NCBI GenBank assembly: GCA_034509925.1
Contig: CM067534.1
Coordinates: 9,557,501-9,621,500 of the forward strand
DNA from: Hirudinaria manillensis
Lineage: Eukaryota > Annelida > Clitellata > Hirudinida > Hirudinidae
Length of the DNA: 64,000 nt
Direction: 5' to 3'
In this document: positions 61,485 to 64,000 of the stretch, one piece after another
How the letters are laid out: each line of letters opens with the position of its first letter
Numbering within the stretch: position 1 is the stretch's first letter
Notes under the pieces: model-generated
Seen by the model: the letters and a program-made list of their open reading frames with translations, nothing else
Told to the model about the DNA's origin: nothing
Database searches by the model: none
Made by a program: the position numbers and the translations under genes

Positions 61485-63014
61485 ATGTTGGAGGGGAAAT
61501 ATTTCGTTCTGGTCAGCAAGCATTGCAACCTGACTCTGGGAATTCAGGACAACAGCAACCAGGAGGGTACGTTGGCCGTTCTGTGCAACAAGAATGAATA
61601 TGAACCCCACCAGGTCTGGTACGAGGACGTGGCCTCAGGGACCATCAGATCGAAAGCCAATGACTTGTGTTTGACACTCACAGGTTAGTAGCACGATCAC
61701 TGTTTAACTCAGTGTCCTGGCAAAGCTTCTGCAATATATTTTATAATAAATTATTTTATATTTATATTTTATATTTATTCTTAAATCAATTCCTTAATTA
61801 AATTAAAACTTCGAAATTATTGGCCATTCGAATGAATAAAAGTGGACTGAGATATAAAACAGGCATCACATAATGCGTCATCGTAGACAACAAGCACCCT
61901 AAAAACCCACGCACCCTCCCGTCAGGAAATCGGTCAGACGAAAATCGATTTGGAAGCAAAATGGCTGCTCCCACATAATAAAAAAAAATCATTCTAATGT
62001 TCTTTTATATGATTAAAATGGTGATAATATTACAACTTCGTACACCGGGGTTTCCGTCAGTAGGGATGTGCGATCTCATTTTAGGACATTTTTATTTCTC
62101 TCAAATTAAAAAAAAAATCAAATTTATTTCATTCTCAGAGGGGGAGAATCGAATTCGCCTGGCGTCGTACAAACCTGGCGACCAGAGCCAACAGTGGAGG
62201 GTCAGTGGAGGTGTGGTGCACCACAGGGTCTACCACAACAAAGTACTCGACATCGTCGACGGAAGGCAAGATTGCGGTGCAGTCCTCTGCTCCTGGGACT
62301 TCCATTCTGGTACAAACCAGCAATGGGAAGTGCAATAGTAATATAGTCTTCTTGTTTTTGCCTTGTAACTGCTTTTTATTGATGCTAGTAGACGTGTTGG
62401 TTGATTCTTATGATTGATTAGTTATTGTATTCGATTATTGTTACAGCTTTACTGCAATGTTTCTCCTCAGAATGTCATGCATTCATAACTAACAATCATT
62501 TGCTAAAGTCTCCCGGCCAGGCTGTTCTACATCGTTAGTGAATTGAACGGCCTCGTTCTTGACATCGCCGGCGCAAGCCAGGATCCCGGTGCCAAACTCA
62601 TCCTTTGGGATAAGAAAGGAAGTGAAGCCAAGAACCAGCTCTGGTACGAGGACAGATCGGGTTTCCTCAGATCGGCACTCAACAATTTTGCTCCCGATGG
62701 TTCAACAGCAGGCATGGAAGCTCTGTTAAATACTTTACAATTTTTTCTAAAGCGTTGCCGATCAAAATATTAATAAACTAATTTTAATAATAATAATTTT
62801 GCTTTCGAAATTTTTAGAAATTACCATGCAACCGTTCGCCGAAGACAATCCGAACAGATGTTGGTTCATTTACGGCAGTACGATTTACCTCGGCCAAAAG
62901 CAGGACCAAGTGTTCGACATCCTGGGAGGCAAAACGGAGGCAGGGGCTGCCGTGGGCGTGTACCAGTCCCATGGAGGACAAAATCAGAAATGGTATCAGG
63001 AATTTGTCAACTGA
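61485..63014 (+). CDS. Beta-trefoil (ricin-B-type) lectin, intracellular form
   Basis: Four exons, 61485..61683, 62139..62337, 62509..62711 and 62818..63014, encode 265 residues with no signal peptide or membrane helix. Each exon carries trefoil-type repeats: KYFVLVSKHC, then HQVWYEDV; SQQWRVSG, then NKVLDIVDG and NQQWEV; FYIVSELNGLVLDIAG, then NQLWYEDRSG; QVFDILGG, then QNQKWYQEF. The QxW and LDI-type words are those of the ricin-B fold, so two beta-trefoil units are likely. Similar cytosolic lectins occur in invertebrates; the sugar ligand cannot be read from the sequence. The exon ending near 62711 may use a GC donor (CAG|GCATGG); a GT alternative at 62700 is shorter by four residues and also keeps phase. 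A 5' untranslated intron ends at 61468. Confidence 0.85.
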
Positions 63015-64000
63015 AGCTTTTAATGGGAGATTTCTATCGAGGCCTATCGGTGTTTTGTTATTTATGCTTTTGCTTTGTCATAATTTCAAGAACGGACGCG
63101 AAAAGTGAGACTGATTGTAATTTTAAAAGAATTTAGTTCTGTTAGCTTGAAAAATAGATTAATTCCTTTTAGTCGATTTGTTTCAATTCATTCGCCAGGT
63201 TCCATTCATGGCTACATGTGCGCCCCACATCGATTAAATATTAAATTTTTTCCAAGTTTCTAAGTGAGTGAATACCAAAGAATAACAAAAATAAAACAAA
63301 AAAAATCAACGAATAATCAAATTCAAATGACAACCTGCAAAGATTTAAAATTTTTCACTGAAATCACACGCAATAACGAAGGAATTAACCAAAATAGTTG
63401 ACTTTTAATGATACCTCAGCAATGACCCATTAACAGCCAATTAACTTAGAAGTGTAATTACAAATTTGTAATTACAAATCTTCGTATAAAAGTAACTATG
63501 CTACGACTACAAATTCAGGTATTTGTGACGCGCGTCACGTAGACAGTCCACTTTGTTTGATGAACGACCCCCAAAGTCGAAAAAAAACAAAGTATTCAAT
63601 AATTTCGAAACTTTGTAAAGTCCTGAAATCAAGAGAACAATTCAAGTGGTTCATTAGCTCCTCAAACAAAATAAGAGCCGCATTCCCCTTTCGGATCGGC
63701 TGCTGCCTCCCACTTGAAACGAATATGGCCGCAGTATTTGAAAGAATTTGAGAGAATCCACTTTTAATCCATATTTTGAAACAACGTTGATTATAAAATG
63801 GCCGTTAATTAATTTTTTTTTCGTTTTCGAATATTCACAATTCGGAAGTTTTGAAGTCTTTTTTGAATCATTGAAAGTTCTTTTCCTCTTTCGGATGGTT
63901 TTCTGTTTTGAAACTGAATTTCAAACTAAAGAATGGCGAGATGTTGCAATGTATTGAATACAAAATGTCCTTCATCTTTAATTTCCGTCTTTGTCTGCCT
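63015..64000. other. Right end of the window, no gene seen
   Basis: AT-rich DNA after the lectin stop codon. Open frames are short and without domain, splice context or composition of coding DNA. A direct double word, tacaaatttgtaattacaaat, sits at about 63459-63479 and is an incidental short palindrome. Confidence 0.5.

Overview
This window is nuclear DNA of an invertebrate animal. It holds about 18 protein-coding genes, nearly all split by many short GT-AG introns, on both strands. An animal-type TGF-beta type I receptor and a motile-cilium ruler protein (CCDC39) place it in Metazoa. AT-rich introns of roughly 60-400 bp, close gene packing in the first 38 kb and several head-to-head pairs suggest a compact genome of an early-branching or other small-genome invertebrate. 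I cannot name the phylum. Exon models were built by hand from splice sites, reading phase and remembered protein families. Each full-length coding sequence below sums to a multiple of three.

Layout. 0.2-1.1 kb (+): last exons of an unidentified coiled-coil protein. 2.6-5.9 kb (-): TGF-beta/BMP type I receptor, ALK1/ALK2/Saxophone class. 6.5-12.1 kb (-): CCDC39. 12.4-12.9 kb (+): SLIRP-like RRM protein. 12.9-14.4 kb (-): DMAC2 (complex I assembly). 14.7-15.6 kb (+): TCEANC2. 16.0-19.1 kb (-): LAT-type amino acid transporter (SLC7). 20.1-21.9 kb (-): ANGEL-type EEP phosphatase. 22.4-22.8 kb (+): small CIMIP-like ciliary protein. 23.4-27.6 kb (+): FAM98. 28.3-31.5 kb (+): RIOK1. 31.8-33.5 kb (+): YeeE/YedE sulfur-transport family membrane protein. 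33.7-34.7 kb (-): TRAPPC5. 35.1-38.4 kb (+): DDX21/DDX50-like helicase with a mitochondrial-looking N-terminus. 38.4-45.0 kb: mostly empty, with one orphan first exon. 45.0-46.2 kb (+): Cj0069/DUF6815-like gene behind a TATA box. 46.2-52.3 kb: microsatellite-rich spacer. 52.3-59.6 kb (+): WASHC2/FAM21. 61.5-63.0 kb (+): beta-trefoil lectin. The last 1 kb shows nothing.

Shared themes are mitochondria (SLIRP-like, DMAC2, the helicase), RNA processing (ANGEL, FAM98, RIOK1, TCEANC2, helicase), cilia (CCDC39, CIMIP-like) and membrane traffic (TRAPPC5, WASHC2). ANGEL and FAM98 both relate to 2',3'-cyclic-phosphate RNA ends and lie 1.5 kb apart. No operon logic applies. Neighbouring genes share divergent promoters (four head-to-head pairs) or overlapping 3' ends (SLIRP-like/DMAC2).

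The points most worth following are five apparent GC-AG introns, three with the donor AG|GCATG; an intron-bearing animal YeeE/YedE protein lacking a family cysteine; the Cj0069-like gene; a type I receptor without the Leu-Pro of its GS loop; and WASHC2 acidic LFa-like motifs written in GAY-repeat DNA beside similar repeats in its introns.
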